This document shows, one piece after another, positions 46,594-58,572 of a stretch of DNA of 64,000 nt. Origin of the DNA: Macrolepiota albuminosa (lineage: Eukaryota; Basidiomycota; Agaricomycetes; Agaricales; Agaricaceae); NCBI GenBank assembly GCA_027475525.1, contig JAMWFC010000082.1, positions 124,001-188,000 of the forward strand, in the 5' to 3' direction. Numbering within the stretch: position 1 is the first letter of the stretch; each line of letters begins with the position of its first letter. Under the pieces are notes generated by a model, which searched no databases, had not been told where the DNA came from, and worked only from the letters and a program-made list of their open reading frames with translations. A program made the position numbers and the translations under genes.

Positions 46594-48550
46594 ATGTACA
46601 ACATGATTGACTGCACAATTCTCAACCTTGTTGCCTTGGGGCCAGGCTCTTTCATGCTCAAGCTCAATTTGGAGTCTGCCTTCTGGCACATCCCTGTTTG
46701 CCAGGCAGACTGGCTGCTCCTGAGATTTGAATATGGTGCTCGTTTAGCATCCTACATATTCAACCCTCTTTACAGAGGCACTGCATTGGATTCTTCAGTG
46801 CAATTTCCCCATACACATCTGTCACTACCTCAATGATTTTCTCAGCATATTCCTGCCCCACATCCCTTCCCCTCATCCAGCACTCCCTCTTGTGGGCTCT
46901 TGACCTTGACACCCAGCTTGGCCTAAAATTCCAACTATCCAAGATTATTGGCCCCAACATGATGGTGGAATTTCTGGGCCTCAAACTTGACTCCCCAGCC
47001 ATGGAGGTTCAGCTGCCTCAGAAAAAGCTTGCTTTTTTACAGGATCTCCTACCTCGATGGGCTGACCAGCTTCTTGCAATTCATGTCCCAAGTCATCCTC
47101 ATGTCACAAGCCTTCATCTGAAGCTTATATGACTTTGCTGCCTCATTTTTCTTCTATACACACCACATCCCCAAACCCCTCTGCCTGGACATTGAATGGT
47201 GATCTCTGGTCATGCCCAACTGGAACAGCATTTGCTTCATCTCCATGGACCATTGCTGCCTCCATGTGTTTACCAATGCCAGCAGATTGAAGGGGCTAGA
47301 AGGGCACTTTAGCAATGAGTGGTTCTTGCTTTGCTGCCCATGCCACTTATGCAAAGTGCATATTCAGGTGAAGGAAATCCTAGTGGTCATTCACACAATC
47401 CTCCGCTGGGGGAATCAATTCTGTGGTTGTCATGTAGTCTTTCATGTCAATAACAAGGCCATCTTCAATGCAATCTGAGTCACTTCCAGCCAACAATGTG
47501 ATTTGTAAAGGATATGATGGCCCTGGCCTTTTGTCTCAACTTCTCTCTATCTTCTGAGTGCTGACAATTTGATTGCTGATGCTGACTCCTGCTTTGCTTA
47601 CTCTCACATGTTTGCCATTGCTCCTTGGCTCCAGACATCCACCTCAAAATGCCTCCAGATTGGTGGTATGAGCAGAACCACCAGCACCCCAAAACTATTG
47701 CTTTCTATCTTTGGCATGGACTTGCCACTTCCACATGACACACATACTCCACAGGCCAACAACAATTTATCCTGCAGGTACAGCTCAATGGCCTCTACAA
47801 CTCTGACAGCTCTATCCTCCCAGCCTCCCAGAAAGCCATCCTCTCTTAGGTTGTGAGCCTTGGCCCCTAAGTTCAATCCAAGACAATCAAAACCTACTTG
47901 GCCTCAGTGCATTTCCTCCATGTTGACACTGATCAGCTCTTCACAGCCCTTGAGTCCCCATCATGCAGTGCTTGCTCCGAGGCATCAAATGCTTCCATGG
48001 CGAGCATGACTGCAGCTGATCACCCTCCCCATCCTCAATGCCCTGCTTGTTCAACTTCAGCCAGACACCACACCAGGGCACACTGTGGTCTATGCAGCAT
48101 GCTGCCTTGCATACTCAGGTCTCTTACGCAGCAGTGAGTTCACAGTTGGAAAGAAAGGCAAGTACTCCATGAACCTCAATCTCTCCCACAGCTCCATCCA
48201 GTTCCTGCCCAACTTTGCCAATGCTACTCACATCCAGCTTACCCTCCTGGCCTCCAAAACTGACCCCTTCAGGACATGCATCACTATCACCACTGCAGCA
48301 GCACCCAGGCACCCCTCCTGCCCTGTTGCCCCTCTGCCCCATTGCCGCTCTCAAGAGAATAAACACTGAGTTGTCCTGGGCCAGCAGTGCCCCACTTTTT
48401 GAACAACTGGACTGCTCTGCACTATCTTACACATACTTCACTTGCTTGTATGGGCCGTTGCTAGCACGGTGTGACCGAGATCTACACTTGATCAAAAGGT
48501 ATGGGCCTGCGGCAGACCAAGGTCTACAGCATAGAGTGTTGAATCCATGA
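46594..48550 (+). mobile_element. DIRS-like retrotransposon relic (RT, RNase H, tyrosine recombinase)
   Basis: Plus-strand fragments in several frames. The RT palm pieces are GPGSFMLKLNLESAFWHIPV and IIGPNMMVEFLGLKLDS. An RNase H-like piece reads HVFTNASRLKGLEGHFSN and LVVIHTILRWGNQF...VFHVNNKAI. A tyrosine-recombinase piece reads VYAACCLAYSGLLRSSEFTV, HIQLTLLASKTDPFRT, SAPLFEQLDCSALSYTYF. The order RT - RNase H - recombinase, with recombinase in place of integrase, is the signature of DIRS-type elements. The Arg of GLLRSSEF would be the first catalytic Arg. Frameshifts and stops break every domain, CG dinucleotides are rare, and terminal repeats were not found. Confidence 0.78.
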
Positions 48551-49019
48551 CGTGGCAGTGTTAATATGACCATGTTAGCGTACATTAACTTAGTGCAGAA
48601 AGGAGAAATACTGGCAACGTTTGTATAATATTCAATGTCCAATTTGTATATAGCAGTATCCGTAAATATAATACACACACACATATATATATATATATAA
48701 AAGTTTGAAGTACAATCAATAATACTGATGTACCAATTTAGTACAAATACCTGCCCGTGACGCTCTTGTTGGCTTTAAATGGCCAATGCTGGCCTCCTCG
48801 TTGTCCTTGGAGAGTTCAGATGTGGCCAGAGGCTTTGCTGTATGTCCTAAAAATACTAATAATAATAATAATAAAATTGTTTGATCCACTACTGACCAGC
48901 CATTATGACATATATTCGGCTGCTGTCTGGAGCTAATCTAATGCAATGTTGTAAAATGAATTTTCACCAGTGTGAGTATGAACACCAATGGTATGGTTGG
49001 GATAATGCGAAGCAACAAA
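48551..49019. other. AT-rich spacer with microsatellites
   Basis: No gene seen. It contains an (AC)n(AT)n tract at about 48671-48698 and an (AAT)n tract at about 48853-48872. It separates the DIRS-like relic from the adenylation-domain fragment. Confidence 0.5.
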
Positions 49020-49165
49020 CTATACAAGCTCTGGCATAGAGTCAGCATCAAGATAATAGTCCTGACTATACCCAAGGCTCATGCGTGGATGAACAAAGGT
49101 ACTGCCTGAGACATGTAGAGTGTTTGGTGAGGGACTATTTGTTGGTAAAGGAAGACAGACAGTCT
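49020..49165 (-). pseudogene. Fragment of a second adenylation-domain (NRPS-like) gene
   Basis: Read on the minus strand, this piece encodes SGSTFVHPRMSLGYSQDY and DSMPELV. It aligns with SGSTFVRPHINLGYGQDR and NSVPELV at the start of the reductase gene at 13.8 kb. The DNA similarity also extends upstream, with LPLPTNSPSPNTL matching sequence before the ATG at 13757. It stops at a TAG right after the conserved PELV. This is a truncated paralogue, stranded among transposons on the opposite strand. Confidence 0.75.
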
Positions 49166-49733
49166 TTTGCAACCTTGGCTGCATGTAGATTGTTTTATTG
49201 TTATATGTTGCCAACACTGAGTAGAAACCAACTTGTGGAATGATGTTGGAGGGGCAACAAATAGAAGCAGTGAAGTCTATGCCTTGATATATAGCAGAAT
49301 AACAAAACAGAGCTTCCGATTTCACCTGAATCAGGTTTGATGACATACTGTTGATTTGCATTGTAGTCCTAGAGACACATATAGCCCTTCAACTATCTGC
49401 CGACTTTACCCACATTTGGTTTTGGCTGTATGTGATCCACTCATGGGGCTATATAAATTTTTTGGAACATATGGTCATGCAGTTGGAAGAAGACATACCT
49501 AGCACTTTAAATGCCAGCAGCGCATGCTTGAGCGACTCCATGAGAGCAGATGCTGACAACTAAACTGCTCAGGAGTTGCACAGAGATTGCCATATATCTA
49601 GCAGGTCACGTTATATAAAATATTCCACTTCATTCTAGAATAAACCACTGGTTCCAGAAACATGTTCCATCAGAAAGCCTGCTTACCTATCTAAGGTGCT
49701 TGCATATGTGTTAAGTAAACAGGCCATCCAACC

Positions 49734-49888
49734 AAATGCTTACATAACATTTATTATTTATTTATTTATTTTAATGTTATTTTAAATATTCCTAATTTTA
49801 AATATGATGTAAATGCTTACATAACATTTATTATTTATTTATTTATTTTAATGTTATTTTAAATATTCCTAATTTTAAATATGATGTA
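49734..49888. repeat. 77-bp tandem duplication in AT-rich DNA (probable assembly artefact)
   Basis: The sequence from 49734 repeats from 49811 without change over 77-78 bases. It has the same period as the six other artefact loci. Being AT-rich and repetitive, this is a place where an assembly graph would end. Confidence 0.8.
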
Positions 49889-52158
49889 TATACATATACG
49901 TTGATAGATAAATACAATTCGTATTTACTAGAATAAAATGTTAAAATACAGTGCGTTGATACTACAATAAAATATGTGAATTATCTGTGAAACTTATAAA
50001 GACCAGTAAGCATTAAAATCAAACCAACTTACATGAAAAATACAGATGGAATTTATATGTTCTGCTCATGTGAGGTCTGTAATGTGCCCACACTAATAAA
50101 ATTAGATGATGAAATACTGGATGACTGAATACTCATGATTTCTCTTGAAGAGGTGTTGAAAACGTGATGATGAGTTATGCTAGTCAGAACAATGTGCATT
50201 ACTGTTGTGGCCTGAGCTATCCAGCTGTACAATGCACTGGCATATGAATAAGTGTATGCTTCATCTAAGTGTTGCTCATTGTCACTTGAATATAAGTGAA
50301 AAGCCGCAACAAGATGACTTTCTTGGTCGAATCCCTTTATCGTGAGATGTTGTGCATTACGGTCTCTATGAGCATAAGTGCTGATGGTAATATATAAATT
50401 TGACATCATAAAACTGCCTATAAAATGTCCAGAAAAACTCACCAGAACACTAAATTGGCAATGTTCACCCACATCAATACATTGAAATACCGATTGGATA
50501 CTGTAGATAAGGCAACATTTGCCATTTCCCTCATCTGTCTGCCATGCGATGATGTAGCAGAAGTGTGGGGGTACCAACACTGAATACTAGCTATGGAGAG
50601 TGCGGACATGATGACATGTGAGTGGAATAACAAATGTAAATGTATATGAAGATATATTGAGAGGGCACATCGACATCGTACATTTGTTGTGTAAAGTAGT
50701 GAGTTCACACTAACTATATGTTTTAATGATAACTCAACATATTGGCTGGTTTATCAAATTAGTGTATTGTAGTTCATCCCATTGGTGTATGAGTAATACA
50801 TCGTATTTTCCATAGAGGTTTGTGCAGAAACGTTTTATTTTGACTCATGGGAATCCATAGATCGATCAGACTGATATTCTTTCTGTACTGTATTACTTGA
50901 TATACTTTTACCCATCAGAGTGTTCTAGCCCGGAACAAGTAATAAGTACCAAGTCAATACACAGTGATGGTATTTGCTTCCATCAGGTGTCTGTTAAGCA
51001 AGTTCACGGCAACATAGAATGCTAGTACCAGTACAACCAAGCGGGGATGGGAATGCATTTTCTAGAGTGTACAATAGCATTTTGTAAGAGGAAGCCAGAT
51101 GTAACATAGCTGGTATAAGAAACTACCAAAAGGAACCAACAGACTGAAAGGCATAGAAAGGTGGAGAGCACATCAGGGGAGAAGAGATGAAGGATTATGT
51201 ACGTACTTTAATATATAAAAAACAAAACAGTAATACATATTATCAAATAGACACATAGCATAAGTCATTTCAACATACCATAAATTTGTATCTTTTGTTT
51301 TTAAATAAACAATTGTGTTTCTTACTTTTACAAGTAGAAACCGGGTTTGCTTGTTGGCTAGCCTTGTACAAAGTGGCATGACAATGAGTAAATGTATATA
51401 TGTGTGTTTGCTACATAATATCTGAACAGTCATTCAACTGAACCATTATATAATACAAAGTCACGTTTACGAATTCAGTATTTAATTTTACTAGTCATTC
51501 CTTTTATAATTTAATAATTATTTAAAATAATGACAAAATAAATAAACAAATAGAATTAAACTGATTGTCCCACTGAATGCTTACATAATATACCATCATG
51601 TTAAAAATTTCACAGTCGTGAAATTGGTCAGGTGAACATACAGTAGACATAACATGCCCAAACTCATGATTACTAACCAATAAACCATGTTTAATACATG
51701 TAAATACATATTATATCAGTGTTCGGATGCACATTAGGAAAATAAATAAGTAATTAAATAAATAAAATATATAAGTAAATCAATCGTCCCACCAAACACT
51801 TATATAACATGCACCTTTGTTCACTTAATAGGTATACCAAGGATTGTCTTTATAGACTACTTAGTCCTTATTTAGCTGTTGTTGATGAAAATAAATTATA
51901 TTTTAGATTAAATTGTATTCTCTATGGGCACATTTAACATATATTATGTCAGCATTTGGATGTACGACCAATTTGAAGATCATATGACCTCACGTTGTCC
52001 AAATTCATGTTAACTGTCCTGATTTTGCAAGGGGGTCATTTGAACAATAGCACTTCTAACGTAGGTGGATAGCTTTGTAGTAATATAGTAATACGACCTA
52101 TATCCTTAAATACACAGACTTGATTCAAATTAAACAACTCCCCATTGGTAATATACGA
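49889..52158. other. AT-rich region, no recognised gene
   Basis: A 175-residue open frame on the minus strand (50580-50053) has no recognisable motif; it could be part of the decaying element that contains the helicase downstream. Diverged copies of a CCAAACACTTATATAACAT-like motif occur near 49.73, 51.57 and 51.80 kb, and of GTTCGGATGCACATTAGG near 51.72 and 51.95 kb, showing old local duplications. Short AT-rich tracts abound. Confidence 0.4.
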
Positions 52159-53624
52159 TTATGCCACTCTGACATATAACACTATTGTTGCTTTACTACT
52201 TCTGCAGACTTGTATATCCAACGTATCCAGACTGCCTTCTTCGACAATCAACCTTCTACCAGTAATTAAACCATCATGGAACCACACCCTTAAGGACAAA
52301 TCCACGTATCGACAAGTAAAATGACTGTTTGCAAAATATATGATACCTTTTAGGATATATTGTCTGTCTTCCGACTCATAAACTGGCACATCGACGTATC
52401 TATTAATTGTGATGTCGATCGACACCATATCAAAAGACAGTATCGGTGCCATGTATACTGTTCTCATTATTCTAACTAATTCAGACATGCATGTTCTGCA
52501 CCGAGATTCAGTAAGAAATTCCATGTTTCTTAGAAAATGTTGTATTGACGGTTGTGAATTATCTAGTATGGCAATCTGACACGAATTCAACATAACAGCT
52601 TTTCTGTTAACTGCATGACCGCATGGACAGTGCAGGTATGATGTGTATACATTTTGCTTGTATGTAAGCAACTCTTTGATCACAGCATGAACACTCATTA
52701 GTTCACCATACAAAAAGTTTCTCAGATTGCAATTGTTCATACAATTTCTCAAATCCTCTCTTGCATCCTCCAGCGTGATTTTACTTTTGTGTGTTGATAA
52801 GAAGTTGCTTTCCATGCTTCACATAATTGATGTCCCAAATGATCAGAAAGTCATTGACCATAAGTGACATGTCATCTTGCTATATATTGTACAATATAGT
52901 TATCACTGCGTCATACATGCAACTGTTGGCATTCCACTTAGTTCCAACCAGTCCTTCACATCTGTCCAAATTTAATTTCTGTTCACTGCTTATAAGATTT
53001 TTTGAAATTTTCAAGTTGGGTGGACCATTATCATGGTTCCAGTTTATTTTGCTGTGTATTGGTTGAGGATGCACTATGGGCTAAGTGCCCTTAGCTGGAA
53101 TAAATCTGCTTTTAGAGGACTGCGATAGCTTAATAGGTCTATCTTCACTAGCAACCTGCTATTTGATATCCGGGAATGATGCATCATCATAAGGGTCCTT
53201 GTCACTCCAACGTAAGGCCGTATAAAGATTAGGGGGCATGTAACCTTTTTGTTTGCATTGTCTAAATGAATGAATTAGATCAGATCATCTAGGTGAATCA
53301 ACAAAACTTTTAGGGAGCTGGTTCATATATCTGAGTTTGGTTATTTCATCGAGCAGTTCCAAGTCACAAAGTTCGCTGCACAATGCACCACTTGCTTTGC
53401 CTTGTATTTTGTTAGTATCAAATCCTTGTATGATGAGTGTTCCTGCAGCAGTAGCACTGCGGGATAGTGCAGTGTAGTAGGCTTGGTGTGATTGACACTT
53501 GGTTAAGTCTACTGGATAGTAAGGTCTAGTTTTTCCTTGACTTGCATAATCTGTCATGGCGTAGTTTACCAATACCCCAATACCTCTACCTGTGATTGAG
53601 ACAAAGACACACTGTTGTTGCTAG
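52159..53624 (-). pseudogene. PIF1-like helicase C-terminus fused to a cysteine-protease-like domain (broken)
   Basis: Read on the minus strand from 53624, the helicase end shows VSITGRGIGVLVNYAMTDYA, SQGKTRPYYPVDL, YYTALSRSATAAGTLIIQGF and LELLDEITKLRY. These are motif V/VI of PIF1-type helicases. After a linker with stops comes KWNANSCMYDAVITILYNI (53074-52880), a Cys box. The last frame (52815-52159) carries HCPCGHAVNRK, ESRCRTCM, GIIYFANSHFTCRYVDLSL and VWFHDG, with a plausible catalytic His in NSHFTCRYV. The Cys-first, His-last order resembles ubiquitin-specific-protease folds. From memory, similar helicase-protease fusions are multi-copy in Agaricomycetes. TAG stops interrupt it at several points, one replacing an expected Trp just after LYNI. 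A gypsy element cuts off its 5' part at 53625. Confidence 0.7.
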
Positions 53625-54127
53625 TGTCACAACCCCTCCCCAGCACATCTCTGGAGCCCCATCCAGAAGCCTCTCTCATCAACCCCACAACACACCCTGC
53701 CCCCATAACCGCCAATGCCGCCATCACATGCATCAAAGACCACCATCAACCAGCATCCCCAGCAACCCAGCAACCCCACATCATGGACCCCGGGATTAAC
53801 CGCCATCAACAATCAGATTGCGCTGCTCGCTTCTGGCCATCACACATCACGCATCACAACTTCCTCCATGCCAATTGATCGCACACCCCACATGCGCAAT
53901 CCAGGTATACAGTCCCTGTCTGCTACTCAATGCCTCCCAGAACTTATCCCAGACACCCCAGAACCCCAAGACCCGGTCCCGTAGTACTTATAGCATAGTT
54001 CCCCATTGTACTCGCTAGTCTTGATATTAACTTGAATTGTTGTGTGCCCTCTGCTTGATTGGTATGCGCTGACTGGCACGCTTGAACAACCGTGTGCTCT
54101 AAGTTTGGTATACACTTCACGACTTGC
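53625..54127 (+). repeat. Putative 5' LTR of the older gypsy element
   Basis: The left end TGTCAC is set by the break in the helicase sequence. The right end (…GACTTGCA) is a guess from a CA dinucleotide before non-coding leader sequence. A possible TATA-like ACTTATAGC lies near 53988. No second LTR of this family is in the window for comparison. Confidence 0.4.
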
Positions 54128-54599
54128 AATTTGTTAACCCAGTCTCGTCCTAGAACCCCCAGTTTCCGACTCAACCACCTCCCAATCCTCAGCCTCTAAA
54201 ACCCAGAACCCCTGGACCAAGTTCCCTTCCCCAGGACCACCTCTTGTCCATGTCTTGAACCCTGGAGTCCTAGCCCCAGAGTTCCAGACACCCGAGTATC
54301 CGTAGATCAAGTTTGCCTCATAAGGGCATTGCTTTCCTGGAAAAGCCCCTGACTCAGCGGAACCTGACATAATATCAAGACTCTCTCCTTACACCGTTCT
54401 TGATGGCTACGTATACTCACACCTACTACTCTATGGGCTACCAGACCGACTCTTACAGATGTCCGGTTCCCAACCACTACTCTGCACAGACCCCCTGCCC
54501 CGTTTACCCACCCCTCCCGTACGAACTCCAATGTCTCCACCGCCACTAGGCCCCCAACCTGTCTCTCTACGACCTGGGGCCCTCAGCCAGCTGGGCCCC

Positions 54600-57060
54600 T
54601 CCGTCCAACCTAGCCATGGCGCAACTTGTGGAAGCCCCCTCATACTGGAGCATCTCTGGGAGTCTACCAGAGACCCTGCCCATCCTCAGTGGACCTCACC
54701 TGATTCCCCCCAGTGAGGGCCCCTTTGTGCCCACCCCCTACTACAGTTACCAACGTCCTGTCCCCCAGCCCCGCGGACCCCCCAACTATGACTACCCCCC
54801 TTGACACTACCTGGCCGCCGCCCCACCCACCTGGACCCCACCCTTGCCAACAGGACAACAACACCTTGGGGAGTACGAACAGCAGCGGAACAAAGTGCTT
54901 CGCTCACTCAGGATCTTGCCAGAAAACTTTGTGCAGCAGACAAGGGTGCTACTCACGGAATTCAGACATGACAACTTTGAAGGCACTCTGGAAGACTGGG
55001 CCCATTGCTTGGTCGAATTTGGGGACCGCTTCACACAAGGAGAACTCCTGGAACAGACCATGGTAAAGTACAGACACAATACAATACTCCGCAAGGAGCT
55101 GCAGCAACTGCTCAACGAAGTCCATGCGTCCCCTTCCCCTCAGCTCTTCAACAACCCTGTGGACCCAGGCCGCTCAATTCACATCTGACGGGAACTCCTG
55201 GAACCGGCCCCGACAGCCCCTGCGATCCCAACTCCAGAGCAATGACAATGGGAAAAGCGACAAAACACCTCAGCCATACTACGGTTCCTCAACCTGATGG
55301 GAGGGCTATTCAATCAGCCTGCTGCCCACACAGTAGGCTTGTCGACTCACCATAGGGCTAACTCCGTTTCTAGCACCCTCGAGACCTGGGAACAGCCCCA
55401 GAGACTTCTGGAACTACTTCCGCAAATGGACAACACCCGACCTCCACCCACGGCAACCTCTGGTAGACTCTGGGTGGACATCCCTAGCACAGACAACACA
55501 CTGTGCTACATCGATGAGCTCACTCACGGCAACAACAAACAACGCCTCACACCCACGACTGCCCTGGCACTGCCTCCCACATCCACCTCAGCCTCTCCAG
55601 AACCCAGCTTCCATCATGACCCACCGCCCCACTTTGACCTGCAGAACCCCCCACGACCTCCGATGCAAGCACGACCCTCCTGGGTTGAATGTCCCCTGTG
55701 CAACCCAGCATCCAACCCAGCATCCAACCCCTCCCAGATTGACCTGACACCACCGAACCCTTCCTGACCACCTCCACCACCCCCAGCCAAACCTCGAGGA
55801 CAATTCCCAGGCCCCCCACCTCTGCCACCTCCTGCGTGGAGACCTGGGCCTCTTCCCAGCAGGAACGAACCTCTTTGGGACAATGGGCCTCCCAGGTGTG
55901 GACCCCCAGGTGAGCCACCTGGAAGAGGCCCTCCAGGCGGGTGGGGTCCTGCCCTCAGTGCCTTTCCTCCACAAGAAGGGGGGGGTAACCACTACTACTA
56001 CTACTACAATGCTGGCCCCCCTCCCTACAACGCCACCGGACTGGACAACGCTCGCAATGCCCTCGCCCACAAAGGGTGTCTGGACATCCAAAAACCTGAT
56101 GCATTCACGGGCTGAGACCCCTGAAAATACCGTACATTCCTCACCAAATGTCTTAACATGTTTCAGGCAAAGCCACTCACGTTTCAGGTTGACAGCTCCT
56201 GGGTGGCCTTTGCCGCCTTGTATCTCCAGAGAATCGCCTTCAACCACTACATGGCCCTCATCCAGTTTGACCCCAACAACCCAGTGCTCTCTTGCTGGCA
56301 AGCTTTTGTCAACAAGTTTTCCGGGAAGTTTAGGATCTACGACACCGTGGCCGAGGCTGAAGACAACCTCTTCAACCTCCAGATGCACTCCAAGGAACGC
56401 TTCACCACCTTCATCATACATTTCAAGAAGGAAGCTTACAAGACAGGCTGGAATTACAGCGCCCTCCAGTACGCCCTCTGCCGTGCACTGCCGCAACATA
56501 TCAAGGACGTCCTCCAACTTGCCCTAAAACAACCCTCCTACAATGGATACAAGGCCCTCATCATGCAGATTGACCAACACTACTGAGAAGACCGCAGTGA
56601 GTATTCAAACTCCTGAGCCCCCTGGAACCCTAGGAGAGGACCACCATGGCCCTCCAGCAAATTTTCCAACCCCCAGAACCAAAACCCTAGTCCCTCTGCA
56701 TTCCCTGGCGGCTGACCTAACCCTGCCAGTGGCGCTCGCCCCCAGGCCCAACATAACGCTGCCGTGGCTGCCAACAACCTGGGCAATGTGTCGAGCCCCA
56801 AAGAACCCCCGGAAGACCCAGAAGACCCCAACTTTGCTGACAAATGGGACGAAAAGGCCCTCTGGGCTAACTGGCTTCAGAAGAAGGGATGACACTGGAT
56901 TGAGGTTCCGAAGGATGTACAAGAACGACGGAGAAGGGAAGGTGTTTGCATACTCTGTGGTGAGAAAGACCATTTCATCTCCAAGTGCCCCCAATGACAG
57001 GTTGTGGGATGTGCCATCTGGACCTTCAAAGGGGAAGACACCACCTACAAATATTCGGAA
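54600..57060 (+). pseudogene. gag of the older gypsy element (broken)
   Basis: A Pro-rich N-terminal part (54616-55767) is followed by a capsid-like segment at 56158-56586 (AKPLTFQVDSSWVAFAALYL, NPVLSCWQAFVNKFSGKF, AEAEDNLFNLQMHSKERF, LPQHIKDVLQLA). Then comes a decayed linker and the CCHC zinc knuckle CILCGEKDHFISKCP at about 56947-56991. Several frameshifts and stops are present, so no intact Gag is possible. Confidence 0.82.
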
Positions 57061-57156
57061 AATGACCCGGCGATTTAGACTTGGAAGACACCCTAAATCG
57101 CAAAATCAACCCTGACATCTTCTCTGCTCTGGTCTCCCATTTCTGCTCCACAACAC

Positions 57157-58572
57157 TTGCACAGGACACCCTCATGGCTTACCTACCCTCCCACTCCTCG
57201 CACTCCCTCCTACTCAAAACCCACCTCACCCCCTCTGGGATCCCCCTCAACACCCTCGTCAACAGTCCTGGTGCGACTCTGCCTCTTTGACGGAGATCTC
57301 TCTACAGTGGGGGACATTACTCATTTCATGTGTATGCCTGTTACTTTTGCCAATGGACAGACTCATACTCTCCAGATGTTGATAACCAAACTCCACTCCT
57401 CCGCACCCCTGATCTTAGGGCTCCCGTGGCTCCAAGACACCAACCCCTGCATTGACTGGCAACATTTCACCCTTTGCCTGACCCAGGAACCAACGTCTGA
57501 CAACCAGCAACTCCCCTTCAACATCCCCCACTTCCCAGGCCCCAACCCAACTCCAAAGGACTTCCTGGATGGACCCCCACTGCCTCCCGGACTCCAGTCT
57601 TGCTTGTCCCAATTCTTTGTCATCAATGCTAGGTTGGATGGCGTCCAGAGACCAATATCAGCCCTCATCGACAGCGGAGCCACCGGAGTTTTCATCAGTG
57701 ACACCCTCAACCTTCCCCACAACCCCCTCGATCTGCCCCTCCACCTGCGAAGGCTTGATGGCACCCCCTCCTCCTCCAGCCCCATCCAGAAGTCTTACTC
57801 GAGACGTGTGACCCTGGACAATGGCTTCGAGTTCACCTCTGACTTCCTGGTCACATGCCTGCATGGATCGACCCTGATGGTGCTGAGACTATCCTGGCTA
57901 TGAAACACGAATCCTGACATCAACTAGAGAACGCTAACTATGATGTTTCCAGAACCTGAGGACCACTCTACGACCACCGTGCATCTCTGGGCCCTAGGGA
58001 ATGACCTGATACCCAACACCCCTGGGACTGCAGTCCCACCCCCCACCCAGATGCCCCTGACCATGCCCTTGACTCCCATCCAAACCTGCAAGGTCCCCGA
58101 CCAACCCCCAAACATTCCTCGGAACAAGTACAAAGGGCCGAACTACCCAGACTGGTCTCAGACACGTGTCAAACCCGCTCCAGCCTGTGAATCTGCAACC
58201 CCAATCAACCCAAATGCACTCAATATTAGGATCATTGGAGCTGCCCCCTTTGCCTACCTCATGAAGGACGGAATCCCCACATTTCAGCTACACACCTCAC
58301 CATCCCTCCCAGAAGAACACCTACGAGGGGACGCTATCCCTCCGGAGAAGAAAACTGAGGAGCAGATTCTCTGAGAAGTAGTTCCCCCAGAATATCATGA
58401 GTTTGCTGACATATTCTCTAAAGGAGATGCTAAGGAGATTCCCCCTTACTGCCCCTATGACCATACAATTGACCTCGAGAAAGGAGCCGCCCTCCCTTTT
58501 GGCAAGGTATACAACATGTTGGAAGTCGAACTCTGGGCCCTCAAAGACTACCTCGATGAAATGCTCAGGAAG
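57157..58572 (+). pseudogene. pol of the older gypsy element: protease and start of RT (truncated)
   Basis: An open frame at 57157-57903 includes LILGLPWLQDTNPCIDW and a second aspartic-protease-like motif ALIDSGATGVFISD, the retropepsin active site. A frame at 57940-58374 carries the protease-RT linker. The RT beginning (EYHEFADIFSKGDAKEIPP) reads to 58572, where the coding sequence is cut by the LTR of the younger element. Internal stops occur at 57901 and 58372. Confidence 0.82.

Larger units (their letters stand above)
53625..58572 (+). mobile_element. Ty3/gypsy retrotransposon, decayed, inserted in the helicase relic
   Basis: The element starts at TGTCACAACCCC, exactly where helicase homology on the other strand ends. 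It contains a 5' LTR-like region, gag, zinc knuckle, protease and the very start of reverse transcriptase (KEIPPYCPYDHTIDLEKGAA, then LKDYLDEMLRK). There it is cut by another gypsy LTR at 58573. Coding parts carry many frameshifts and stops. CG content is reduced but less than in the 39-48 kb relics, so it is intermediate in age. Confidence 0.85.

Noticed and set aside
50053..50580. 175-residue minus-strand frame as a real gene
   Set aside because: No motif, AT-rich decayed surroundings, and no supporting exon on either side. Mentioned only within the region description.
53625..58572. Older and younger gypsy copies as one element
   Set aside because: An LTR of a different family interrupts the RT of the first at 58573. 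The gag, zinc knuckle and protease occur again downstream with unrelated sequence.
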